Shown here: one piece after another, positions 16,625-24,213 of the stretch
How positions within the stretch are numbered: the first letter of the stretch is position 1
How the letters are laid out: the number at the start of each line of letters is the position of its first letter
Source: Rhizobium croatiense
Lineage (GTDB): Bacteria; Pseudomonadota; Alphaproteobacteria; Rhizobiales; Rhizobiaceae
NCBI RefSeq assembly: GCF_019793465.1
Contig: NZ_JAILYJ010000008.1
Location: forward strand, 220,629 to 284,628
Length of the DNA: 64,000 nucleotides
Direction of reading: 5' to 3'
Translations under genes and position numbers: made by a program
Notes under the pieces: model-generated
Seen by the model: only the letters and a program-made list of their open reading frames with translations
Told to the model about the DNA's origin: nothing
Databases searched by the model: none

Positions 16625-17353
16625 TCAGATATAAAGTGGCGCCATCTTCCGCCAGGCGCCAGCGCGATGAGCGCGGCCGTCCCAGACATGCAGCTGATGG
16701 CGAATATTCTTCTCGCCCAGCAGCCGGCTGAGATAGCGGTTGTTGTCGATGAAGGGATCGGCATCGCCGATGGTCAGCACGATGTCGATCTCGCGCAGCC
16801 TGTCGAGCCGCCAGTCGGCGCCGAGGCCGGGCAGGAAATGTGTCGGCGTGTGGAAATAAACGCTGTCGTCGTAATAGCCGTCGAACAGGTCGCTGAAGGA
16901 TTCCACCTTCATCGTCAGGTCGTAGCGCCCGGAAAAGGCGACGAGCTTGCGGAAGAGATGCGGGTGGCGGAAGACGAGGCTCGCCGCCTGGAAGGCGCCG
17001 AGGCTGCATCCATGCACGATGGTGCAGTCATGCGAATTCTTCGCCGCCATCAGCGGCAGCACCTCGTTGAGGATATAATCCTCCAGTGCCGCATGCCGGC
17101 GGATACGCTCGGCCGGATGGCGGTGGAAGCCGTAGAGGCTGTCCGCCGCCAGGCCCTCGATGCAATAGAGCTGGAGATGGCCGGCCTGCAGCTTGTCTGC
17201 AAGGCTTGCGACCAGGCCGAGCTGCTCATATTCGAAAAAGCGCCCTTCCCGCGTCGGAAAAACCAGCACCTTGGCGCCGGCATGGCCGAACACCAGCATC
17301 TCCATGTCTCGATGCAGACGCTGACTGTACCAGCGCAGATATTCGCGGTTCAT
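16625..17353 (-). CDS. Esterase (alpha/beta hydrolase, esterase D-like)
   Basis: The 242-residue protein resembles small cytoplasmic esterases. The nucleophile elbow is GCSLG (Ser117) in IVHGCSLGAFQAASLVFRHP. An aspartate in IGDADPFIDNN and a histidine near the C-terminus (VWDGRAHRAGAWRKM) complete a plausible triad. There is no signal peptide. The ATG overlaps the stop of the preceding acetylxylan esterase-like gene by four bases, so the two are probably translated together and may act on related acyl esters. Substrate unknown. Confidence 0.82.
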   Translation of the reverse strand: MNREYLRWYSQRLHRDMEMLVFGHAGAKVLVFPTREGRFFEYEQLGLVASLADKLQAGHLQLYCIEGLAADSLYGFHRHPAERIRRHAALEDYILNEVLPLMAAKNSHDCTIVHGCSLGAFQAASLVFRHPHLFRKLVAFSGRYDLTMKVESFSDLFDGYYDDSVYFHTPTHFLPGLGADWRLDRLREIDIVLTIGDADPFIDNNRYLSRLLGEKNIRHQLHVWDGRAHRAGAWRKMAPLYI

Positions 17354-18309
17354 GACACCCTGAAAAACTGTCCGATCTTGTCGCGGAGAACCGCCTCTTG
17401 ATCAGCACTTCCAGGGTAGTCGAAATGCCCGGCGTCCAGGATGAAGATTTCATTAAATTTCGGTATCGAATTGGCGACAGCGAACTGGCAGGGCGGCGCG
17501 ACCGAAGGATCGAAAAGCGCCACCGCCGTCAGCATCGGCACCCTGATCCGCCTCGCGGCCGTCGCCGCATCGAAGAAGCGCAGCGTCTCCAGCACGTTTC
17601 CATGTTCCGCCTGATATTCCTGCACCGATTGGGCGCTGCCGACGCTCGGCAGCTTGAGGCGCAGCGACTGGTGCCCGAAGCTCGGAAGCGCGAGATGCCC
17701 GCGGTCGATGCGGTCATCATAGGCGATCGCCATCGCCCCGACGCCGCCGCCGAAGCTGATGCCGCTATAGCCGATATGCCCTGACAGCCAGGGATAGAGC
17801 GCAACGAGCGTCGAGACGGCAAGCCAGATATCCTCGACACAGCCGCCGATGATATAGGAATCCTTCCTGTCGATATCGTGCAGCACATGCCAGGAAGGAT
17901 TCTCGGAAATCGGCGGATGAGCGCTGAGCGACAGCCCGCGGCAGCAGGGAAAGATGAGCGCGGTTTCGCTGACCGGCAGGTCGAAATCCGGACGCTCGCG
18001 TCCGCCGTAACCATGCCCGACGACCAGGCCGCGCCGCACCTCCCCCTCGCGCGGCAGCAGCAGCCAGCCGCCGATCCGGAACGCATCCGTGGAGAGATAG
18101 ACCAGGTAGAGCACGTGCCAGTCGGGGTGGGTGATCTCGCTGCGGGAAAGCGCCGGCTGCGGATCGACCGTCAGCGCCTTTTGATATCGCGTCTCCCAGA
18201 ATGCGTCGAAACCATCCGGCTCCTCGGGCGGCTCGACCGCAAGCAGTTCGTCGAGCTGCATGCCGTAAGTGGGATCGAAGGCGAAGGGATGTGTCGCGGG
18301 AATGCTCAT
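17350..18309 (-). CDS. Acetylxylan esterase/cephalosporin C deacetylase family protein
   Basis: The 319-residue protein has the AXE1 family layout: an N-terminal lid-like region (DGFDAFWETRYQKAL), GWLLLPREG, the oxyanion segment VVGHGYGGRERPDFD, the nucleophile elbow GYSGISFGGG with Ser185, and the late histidine in DAGHFDYPG. Members remove acetyl groups from sugars and antibiotics in the cytoplasm. I start at MSIPATH; a GTG eight codons upstream (18333) is in frame, and neither start has a strong ribosome site. It is coupled to the esterase gene that follows. Confidence 0.87.
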   Translation of the reverse strand: MSIPATHPFAFDPTYGMQLDELLAVEPPEEPDGFDAFWETRYQKALTVDPQPALSRSEITHPDWHVLYLVYLSTDAFRIGGWLLLPREGEVRRGLVVGHGYGGRERPDFDLPVSETALIFPCCRGLSLSAHPPISENPSWHVLHDIDRKDSYIIGGCVEDIWLAVSTLVALYPWLSGHIGYSGISFGGGVGAMAIAYDDRIDRGHLALPSFGHQSLRLKLPSVGSAQSVQEYQAEHGNVLETLRFFDAATAARRIRVPMLTAVALFDPSVAPPCQFAVANSIPKFNEIFILDAGHFDYPGSADQEAVLRDKIGQFFRVS

Positions 18310-18424
18310 CCGGGCTTTGTCGCGTGAAAGCACCGGCCATGCAAGGCTATGCGGCGACTACTTGCCCATCTGCTCTCGCCGCAAGGCTACGCGGGCCAAA
18401 GGCCGATGGAGCAGACCGCCCCCG

Positions 18425-18532
18425 CCTCCGTCATTCCTATGCTTGTCACAGGAATCCAGTCACGGCGCGTCCGCGCCGTGGATTGACTCCAGACGAACCT
18501 AAAGTGAGTCTCCCGCGCCAAAGGACTTGGAC
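18425..18532. repeat. RIME-like palindromic intergenic element, copy 1 (truncated)
   Basis: This stretch matches the reverse complement of the larger element at 43471-43612: the arm CTCCGTCATTCC, then GCTTGTCACAGGAATCCAG, the palindrome ACGGCGCGTCCGCGCCGT, and the later GAGTCTCCCGCGCC. The second outer arm is missing, so the copy is truncated on its right side. It sits between the esterase operon and ohrR. The structure resembles Rhizobium intergenic mosaic elements; no transposase is present. Confidence 0.8.
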
Positions 18533-18637
18533 GTGCTGAAAAATTCGGCTGATACGTCCGACGCCGAATCTGGCCGCCGTCGGCAGCTCTGCTGTAGGCG
18601 ACGGCCGGGTGGTCACCTGAAATCACGCCATCACCAT

Positions 18638-18652
18638 TGCGATTTAATCGGA
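18638..18652. promoter_or_regulatory. Putative OhrR operator upstream of ohrR
   Basis: TGCGATTTAATCGGA differs by one base from the perfect palindromes upstream of ohr (TCCGATTTAATCGGA). It ends 44 bases before the ohrR start, next to an AT-rich ATATATATAATT that could hold the -10 region. This placement fits autorepression, as is known for OhrR-type regulators. Confidence 0.75.
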
Positions 18653-18696
18653 TGCGATATATATAATTGCGGTAGCAACCGAGACAGGATATCCCC

Positions 18697-19191
18697 ATGC
18701 CCACGTCCAAAGCCGCAAAACAGTCTGTACCCGCCTCTCCTGGGAGTGGCGGTGAGGTCCGTAAGCTTTCGACCTTCCTGTGCTTTGCGGTCTATTCGGC
18801 CAATCTCGCCTTCGGCCGCGCCTACAAGCCGATCCTGGACGCGCTCGGCCTGACCTACACCCAGTATATCGCCATGGTGGCTCTCTCCGAGGAGGACGAT
18901 CAGACGGTCAGCATGCTGGGAGAAAAACTGTTCCTCGAATCCAACACGCTGACGCCCATTCTCAAGAAGCTGGAGTCGGCCGGCTTTATCACCCGCCATC
19001 GCGATCCCGCCGACGAACGGCAGGTGCGTGTCAGCCTGACACCAGCGGGGCGCGATCTTCTCGAAACCGATCCCGGCTCCGCCCTGATCGACGCCGTCGG
19101 CCTCGGCGACGATTTCCCCGTCGTGCAGAAATCGGTGACGCGGCTGCGCGACAACCTGCTGCGGGCGCAGGCGGAACCGCAAAAATCATGA
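18697..19191 (+). CDS. ohrR: OhrR, MarR-family organic hydroperoxide sensor/repressor
   Basis: The 164-residue protein is a MarR regulator of the OhrR branch. The sensing cysteine is Cys29 in LCFAVYSANLAFGRAYKP. The winged helix contains LTYTQYIAMVALSEED, ESNTLTPILKKLESAGFI and DERQVRVSLTPAGRDL. In the family, oxidation of that cysteine by organic hydroperoxides releases the repressor from DNA. A near-match operator lies upstream of this gene, and two copies precede ohr 2 kb away. A poorly conserved N-terminal tail of about 20 residues precedes the domain. Confidence 0.93.
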   Translation: MPTSKAAKQSVPASPGSGGEVRKLSTFLCFAVYSANLAFGRAYKPILDALGLTYTQYIAMVALSEEDDQTVSMLGEKLFLESNTLTPILKKLESAGFITRHRDPADERQVRVSLTPAGRDLLETDPGSALIDAVGLGDDFPVVQKSVTRLRDNLLRAQAEPQKS

Positions 19192-19200
19192 TCGCGGCAC

Positions 19201-19635
19201 ATGTCGGCACCTGGTGACATGCCCGAGATCGCAATCGGCGCATTGATTGGAAATGGGAGCGTTCTTCTCGCCAGGCGAAGTTCGGAGCGCAGGACGCACC
19301 CGGATCGGTGGAGCCTGCCGGGCGGTCACGTCGAAGACGGCGAAGACGCCGAGACAGCACTGTGCCGGGAATTGCTGGAAGAAATCGGCGTGACGCCGCA
19401 GCACTGGCTGTTTGCCGGAGATTTCGTTTCGGAAAGCCCGCCCGGGGCATCCGCCACCTTCCATGTCTATCACGTCGACCGATGGCAGGACTCTCCGCGA
19501 CTTATCGGCGATGAACACACGGCGCTCAGATGGTTTACCGCCGCGGAGATAGAATGCGAAACCGAACTGGCGCCGCCTCAGCTTGGTGAAATGCTCTTAA
19601 ACCTGCTCAGACCGAAAACGAACAACCAGGCATGA
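19201..19635 (+). CDS. Nudix hydrolase
   Basis: This 144-residue protein has a complete Nudix box, GGHVEDGEDAETALC followed by RELLEEIGV, which binds the metal and cleaves a nucleoside-diphosphate-linked substrate. ARRSSERRTHPDRWSLPGG before it and DEHTALRWFT after it resemble MutT/ADP-sugar type enzymes. It starts only nine bases after ohrR, so it may be co-transcribed and under OhrR control, linking it to oxidative stress (inference). Two starts are possible: the ATG used here, or MPEIAIG six codons later. Confidence 0.87.
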   Translation: MSAPGDMPEIAIGALIGNGSVLLARRSSERRTHPDRWSLPGGHVEDGEDAETALCRELLEEIGVTPQHWLFAGDFVSESPPGASATFHVYHVDRWQDSPRLIGDEHTALRWFTAAEIECETELAPPQLGEMLLNLLRPKTNNQA

Positions 19636-19659
19636 TGACGCGGAGAAGTGGCGCCACAC

Positions 19660-20697
19660 CTACAGCGCACGCTGCCGAACCTCCGCAAGCGCGCCCTCCT
19701 CCATCATCGCGGCCGCTTTCGCGTAACCGCCGCCCATTCCATCGAGAAAATGCAGATGCGAATCCGGCCGCCCCGATGGCACGAGGCAGGTCATCAGCGC
19801 GTGAGACTGGCGGTGCAGCCCGAAGTCGATCTCGCCGCGCGCCCGCGCTGCAATGAGCATGGCTTCGACGCTGTCGATCTGGTCCGGCGCGCAGTCCAGC
19901 GTCAGGCGCAGGCCGTCGTCGAACTTGCGGAAATCCGAATTGGAGGCGACCTCCGACCAGCGTTTCGCGCTGACCTGCTTCTCTCTTGCCATACCCGTCC
20001 GTCCGGAAAGCGGATGGGACCGGCGCGGCGCGGCATCGAAAACCGCGAGCACGCGTCTTGCCAGCGCCGCAAACACCTCCGGGCGCGTGTGGTCGCGCGG
20101 CTCGACCAACAATGACAGGATCTCGCCGCGCTGGCTCGGGAACGGCGCCCAGTCGCAGCTCAGGCCCGACAGGTCAGGCTTCATCGCATAACGGCCGGGT
20201 TTGACCAGAAAGCGGCCGTTCTTGATCTGCTGCTCCGCCCATTTGAGCCCGCCTCCGGCAAACATCGCATAGGTCGCGCTCTTGGAAGCGGCGTAGCGCG
20301 CGATCCTGACGTCTCGCCTGTTGGCACGGATTTCGCCGACGGTGACGAGCCCGACACGCAGGTCGAGATGAAGCTCGGCTTTGGCGAAGCCCGCGACGTC
20401 ACGCAAGGCCGATGTCGCCGCCATGATGCCGTTCGCCGGCAAGGCGGAGGCTGCTCCGTCTCCGCGAAATACGAACGGAAAATCGAACGAACCCCAGGCA
20501 TTGCCGAGGGCGGCGATGATCGATGCGCCGGCATAATTGACGTCTTCATAGCGTCCCGATCGGATCGCCGCGGTCGAGCTGACGACATCGGTGATGCCGA
20601 TCAGCCAATCGTCAGGCAACGGCTCGTAGACATCGGGATCGAGTACCAGCGAAAACTCGTCATAGGCCCGGCGCGGTTCCGCGTGGCTGTTGATCAT
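19660..20697 (-). CDS. DUF3095 family protein (adenylate cyclase-like)
   Basis: The 345-residue protein has the DUF3095 features: PLPDDWLIGITDVVSSTAAI, then YAGASIIAALGNAWGSFDFP and FRGDGAASALP. The N-terminal half resembles a class III cyclase core (DVVSST in the place of the first metal-binding aspartate, GDGA in that of the second). Whether it makes a cyclic nucleotide is not known to me. The ATG has GGAGAA eight bases upstream. It lies downstream of ohr on the same strand with a strong hairpin in between. Confidence 0.83.
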   Translation of the reverse strand: MINSHAEPRRAYDEFSLVLDPDVYEPLPDDWLIGITDVVSSTAAIRSGRYEDVNYAGASIIAALGNAWGSFDFPFVFRGDGAASALPANGIMAATSALRDVAGFAKAELHLDLRVGLVTVGEIRANRRDVRIARYAASKSATYAMFAGGGLKWAEQQIKNGRFLVKPGRYAMKPDLSGLSCDWAPFPSQRGEILSLLVEPRDHTRPEVFAALARRVLAVFDAAPRRSHPLSGRTGMAREKQVSAKRWSEVASNSDFRKFDDGLRLTLDCAPDQIDSVEAMLIAARARGEIDFGLHRQSHALMTCLVPSGRPDSHLHFLDGMGGGYAKAAAMMEEGALAEVRQRAL

Positions 20698-20741
20698 GGC
20701 ATGTTCTCCGGATCGGCGGGTTTGGCTGCTGGCTCAGAAGC

Positions 20742-20766
20742 GGGTCTGCCGCCGATCGGCAGACCC
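20742..20766. terminator. Strong hairpin between ohr and the DUF3095 gene
   Basis: GGGTCTGCCG (20742-20751) and CGGCAGACCC (20757-20766) pair perfectly over ten bases with a five-base loop. There is no T-run on either side, so it is a candidate terminator or transcript-stabilising element, not a proven intrinsic terminator. Confidence 0.45.
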
Positions 20767-20804
20767 CCGCTTGAAGGTGACGGCGCGAGGCCGGCCCTTC
20801 CCGT

Positions 20805-21200
20805 TCAGACAAGCTTGGTTTCGACGTCGATATTGCCGTGGACCGCCTTGGAGTAAGGGCAGATGCCGTGGGCCGCCTCGATCAGTTCCTGTGCGATCTC
20901 ACGGTCGATGTCTGCAAGGCTGACATTGAGCCGTGCACGCAGGAAGTAGGAGCCGTTATCGCCGTTGAGCGTAATCTCGGCATCGACCTCGGGACCGGCT
21001 GGCAAGGTGATCTTCCGCTGTGCGGCGGCGAGCTCGATGGCACCGATATAGCAGGCCGACCAGGCGGCCCCGAACAGGTTTTCGGCCGCCGGATGCGGCT
21101 GCGGCAGCTTGATGTCGAGCGTGCCGTCGCTGCTGCGGGCATAGCCGTTGCGACCGCCGGCGATGTGGGTCTTGCCGGCGAAAAGAAGCTTCTCAGTCAT
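20805..21200 (-). CDS. ohr: Organic hydroperoxide resistance protein (Ohr/OsmC family)
   Basis: The 131-residue Ohr protein has the two reactive cysteines expected: Cys50 in NLFGAAWSACYIGA and Cys114 in HGICPYSKAV, plus the conserved arginine near the N-terminus (GGRNGYARSSDG). Ohr enzymes reduce organic and fatty-acid hydroperoxides in the cytoplasm using lipoylated partners. Two perfect copies of the palindrome TCCGATTWAATCGGA lie 35 and 91 bases upstream of the start, which is good sequence evidence for repression by the OhrR encoded 1.6 kb away. Confidence 0.94.
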   Translation of the reverse strand: MTEKLLFAGKTHIAGGRNGYARSSDGTLDIKLPQPHPAAENLFGAAWSACYIGAIELAAAQRKITLPAGPEVDAEITLNGDNGSYFLRARLNVSLADIDREIAQELIEAAHGICPYSKAVHGNIDVETKLV

Positions 21201-21235
21201 TGTCGTATCCTTTCGGTTTGCTGATTTTTAGCGTA

Positions 21236-21250
21236 TCCGATTAAATCGGA
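21236..21250. promoter_or_regulatory. OhrR operator 1 upstream of ohr
   Basis: TCCGATTAAATCGGA is a perfect inverted repeat around one central base, 35 bases from the ohr start, where it would overlap the core promoter. It matches the second site 56 bases away and the site before ohrR. Confidence 0.8.
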
Positions 21251-21291
21251 TGCGCGTTAATACGCCGAACCGAATTCAACGTCAATACTAT

Positions 21292-21306
21292 TCCGATTTA
21301 ATCGGA
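21292..21306. promoter_or_regulatory. OhrR operator 2 upstream of ohr
   Basis: TCCGATTTAATCGGA is a second perfect inverted repeat. The centres of the two sites are 56 bases apart, about five helical turns, which would suit cooperative binding on one face of the DNA (inference). It could also act on the rightward methyltransferase gene. Confidence 0.75.
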
Positions 21307-21432
21307 TACGATTTATTTTGCCAGCGCGCAGGCAGGCTCGACCGGTTGCGCAGTCACGTCTTGCCCGGGACGGAGGCCCCCTATAGGCTTGCCTTGAGGC
21401 TCGGGGCTTCACGAGGAAGACGGAGAGTTGAG

Positions 21433-22301
21433 ATGTCCTCCATAACCGAAGGCAATGCGGGACAATATGGCGACAGCCGCAAGCTCGCCGCCCGCGCCAG
21501 GCTCCATACCGAATACACCATCGCCGAAACGGGCTGGTTTCCATGGGTTGCCGCGCAACTGCTTTTGAAACCGGCAGATCGCGTCCTCGACGTCGGCTGC
21601 GGGCCGGCATGGTTCTGGGCGGCAACGGCGGGTCTGCTGCCGGAGAATCTGCACCTGACGCTCGCCGACCTTTCGCCAGGCATGGTCGACGAGGCGGTGG
21701 CGCGAGCTGCGGCGCACTGCCCTTCGGTTCCGTGCGAGGCTGCCGGGCCGATGCCGCCGCACTTCCCTTCGAAGACGGCGCCTTCGATCTCGTGATTGCC
21801 ATGCATAGGCTCTATCACCTGCCCGACCCCGCCGCCGGCATCGCGGAGATGGCGAGGGTGCTGAAACCGGGCGGCTTTCTCGCGGTCACCACCAACGGCA
21901 TCGGCAATATGCGCGAGATCTATCGCCTGACGACCGTCTTCGGCAGCGCGCCGACCGATCCGGCCGCCGTAGCCTTTGGATATGACGCCGCCGAGCAAAT
22001 GATGCGGACGCAATTCGGAAACGTCGCCATGTCGCAGTATCCGGCAAGCATGCGGATCACCGAGCCAGAGGATGTCTTCCTGGCCCTGACCTCCTATCCG
22101 CCCGGCGAAGGCGCCGGCGAGCCTGAGCTCAGCGGTTTCCGCCGGGCGATAACCGATGCCTTCAGGCAAGGCAGCGGCGCGCTCGATGTCAGCAAGGAGA
22201 CCGGGCTGTTCCTCAGCAGGAAGACGGCCGATCGGATCGCCGCCTTTCAGGAACGCGGCCAGCCGGGACAGAGCGGCCTCAGACCTTCTCTTTCTTCCTG
22301 A
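21433..22301 (+). pseudogene. Class I SAM-dependent methyltransferase, split by a frameshift
   Basis: A methyltransferase is encoded in two frames. The first part (from MSSITEGNAG, with GGAGAG upstream) contains motif I, VLDVGCGPAWFWA, and LTLADLSPGMVDEA, and runs on uselessly to a stop at 21795. The rest continues in the next frame from about 21740: ADAAALPFEDGAFDLVIAMH, then EMARVLKPGGFLAVTTNG, to 22301. Restoring one base near 21735-21745 would give a protein of about 289 residues. No slippery heptamer is visible there, so I call it a pseudogene or sequencing error, not programmed frameshifting. Confidence 0.75.
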
Positions 22302-22626
22302 CCTTTTCCTTCGGCTCGGTCGGCGCATCGGGCGTCGGGGCGAGCAGCTTGCGCAGCGATGCGATCTTGTCCTTCACCAGCGGCCGGAAGCGCGTCGCGC
22401 GATAGGGCATATCGGCCGCACCGTAGCCTTCCGGCCCGTCATCATTGCCGCGATGGATTTCCGCAAGCTTCACCCCGATGAACGTGCCGTCGACATAATG
22501 GGTATATTCGCCCACCCAGCGGATCGTATAGATCTCGCCCTTGCGGATCAGCTGGTCGATGCTGACGTGCTTGAAGGTGTCGTTGATGCAGACCACCTTC
22601 TGGCCGACATGAAATTCATAGCTCAT
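22279..22626 (-). CDS. Conserved hypothetical protein, 115 residues
   Basis: The first 80 residues look like a compact beta-rich domain (FHVGQKVVCINDTF, IRKGEIYTIRWVGEY, GTFIGVKLAEI) of the kind found in small SH3-like or phage-related proteins. The tail is lysine- and proline-rich (TPDAPTEPKEKVRKKEKV). I do not recognise a named family. Its 3' end overlaps the 3' end of the convergent methyltransferase pseudogene by 23 bases. A GAGAGTTT sequence lies upstream of the ATG as a moderate ribosome site. Confidence 0.7.
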   Translation of the reverse strand: MSYEFHVGQKVVCINDTFKHVSIDQLIRKGEIYTIRWVGEYTHYVDGTFIGVKLAEIHRGNDDGPEGYGAADMPYRATRFRPLVKDKIASLRKLLAPTPDAPTEPKEKVRKKEKV

Positions 22627-22751
22627 GAATCAAACTCTCAAACGGCAATCCGCCTCGCCGATCTATAGCGCGCCCGGCGACGGGGATGAACCCTTTTCTG
22701 CCGGTGGACTTCATGCCGCGTGACTGCGCCACTGCCCCACATGCGACAAGC

Positions 22752-24062
22752 TCAGTCGCAATAGACCTTGCCGCTCTTACGTGAGCGCAGATCGAAGTGG
22801 AAGTGGTTCCAGTGTTCCGGGTTGCTGCCCGGCCCGAGCACAGTGTTGAAGTAGCGGCAGCTATCCGTGCGCACCGCCTTCAGCAGCCGGCCCTCGCGCA
22901 GCGAGAACAGCCCCTTCTTGCGCACGTCGATCTCATGGCCGTTCTTCAGCACGAACTTGCCGACGTCGATGGCGTTGCCGCGGGCGTGTTCCGACATCGG
23001 ATTGTATCGCTGACGGCTGTTGTTCATGCGCCGGCAGGAATAGCCGCCGAGCGGCTGGATCGTTCTGATGCCGCTCCAGTAGCGGTAGCGGGCCGACGGC
23101 GCCAGCTCGTTCTTCACCCATTTGGCGAAGGCGAGCGTCACCTGGCAGTTCAGCGTCACGGCCGGCCTCACGCCGATATTGCCGGAAAGTCCCTTCAGCG
23201 ATACCGGATAAGGCACCTGGCAGGCCGGTCCGTTCGAGATCGGCGGCTTTTCGTCGAAGAGCACGCCCATGCGCTTCAGTTCGCGCCGGCAGGCAAGCTC
23301 GGAAGCCGGCATGATGCTCGGGTCGACCGGTGCGGCGGGCTCGCTCATCATCGGATTGTTCGGCCGCAGCATCGCCACTTCCTCGGCCTCGTCCTCTTCA
23401 GGAACGCGGGATGGCGCCGTGACCGGACTGCCGTCGCTCCAGGTGGGCGCCCGGCTCATTTCAGCCTGTGCGGCCGGCTGCGGCACTGCCTGCGGTGCGG
23501 GCTGGCGCATCGGTTGGTTAAGCTGCGTCGGATTGTCGGTGCCGATGCCGTCAACGACCGGCTCGCTAGCGTTGCCCTCGGCGATCTGCTGCTGTTGCTC
23601 CTGCGCCAGTCCGACGACGGGCTCTGCTCCGAGCTCATCATCCATGTTGACGCCGCCGGACGGGATGGCGAGGTTTTGCGTGCCGCCCCAGTTGCTTTTC
23701 GACTGGCCGGCCGCCATCGCCTCGTCACTGTCGATCATCGGCAGTTTTCGTCCCTGCGCCCCCGGCGCGCGAGCCGCATGGCCGGTACCGGCGAGGTTCG
23801 GCGTATCGAGATAATCGACCGAACCTTGCGTGTTGCCGACCGGGGCGCCGGAAACCGGATAGGACGCTTGGCTTTCCACCGGCGCCATGCGCACGGCCGG
23901 CGCCATGCGCGCGGCACCCCGTGACGGCGAAATCGAACTGACCCTGGTGCCGTTGTCGACATTGGCCGGCGGCACGAGTCCGTCGCTGATCGAACAGGTC
24001 GTCAGCGCCGCCGACAGCAGCACGGGCAGGAAGGCTCGCCGAGGAAAGGAAACAAACGCCAT
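22752..24062 (-). CDS. Extensin-like C-terminal domain protein (exported)
   Basis: The 436-residue protein has a signal-like N-terminus (FPRRAFLPVLLSAALTTCS, possibly a lipobox at LTTC). A long low-complexity Pro/Ala/Gln-rich linker follows (about residues 40-270). The extensin-like domain begins at ACRRELKRMGVLFDEKPP and shows CQVPYPVSLKGL, LNCQVTLAFAKW, SEHARGNAIDVGKF and HWNHFHFDL. The last two motifs carry the His and Asp residues that would bind zinc in LAS-type peptidases, so a cell-wall role is plausible. I start at MAFVSF, where GATAAGAG precedes the ATG; an upstream in-frame start would bury the signal sequence. Confidence 0.85.
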   Translation of the reverse strand: MAFVSFPRRAFLPVLLSAALTTCSISDGLVPPANVDNGTRVSSISPSRGAARMAPAVRMAPVESQASYPVSGAPVGNTQGSVDYLDTPNLAGTGHAARAPGAQGRKLPMIDSDEAMAAGQSKSNWGGTQNLAIPSGGVNMDDELGAEPVVGLAQEQQQQIAEGNASEPVVDGIGTDNPTQLNQPMRQPAPQAVPQPAAQAEMSRAPTWSDGSPVTAPSRVPEEDEAEEVAMLRPNNPMMSEPAAPVDPSIMPASELACRRELKRMGVLFDEKPPISNGPACQVPYPVSLKGLSGNIGVRPAVTLNCQVTLAFAKWVKNELAPSARYRYWSGIRTIQPLGGYSCRRMNNSRQRYNPMSEHARGNAIDVGKFVLKNGHEIDVRKKGLFSLREGRLLKAVRTDSCRYFNTVLGPGSNPEHWNHFHFDLRSRKSGKVYCD

Positions 24063-24174
24063 ACTCTTATCGCTTCCGTGGGCCGGCCGCAGAGTGACCG
24101 AAAAAACTCGGTCCAATTTTAATTAAAAACGGTGAATGAAAACTTACCGGCACAATCTGGACGCGACGGAACTG

Positions 24175-24197
24175 AAAAAGGCGGCTTTCGCCGCCTT
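24175..24197 (-). terminator. Intrinsic terminator of the chemoreceptor gene
   Basis: On the minus strand AAGGCGGC, the loop GAAA and GCCGCCTT form an eight-base-pair stem followed directly by a run of T, 17 bases after the chemoreceptor stop codon. This is a classical Rho-independent terminator. Confidence 0.85.
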
Positions 24198-24213
24198 CCA
24201 ACTGCTGCCGAAC

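Noticed and set aside
21730..21750. Programmed -1 frameshifting in the split methyltransferase
   Set aside because: No slippery heptamer or downstream structure is visible; a base deletion is simpler.
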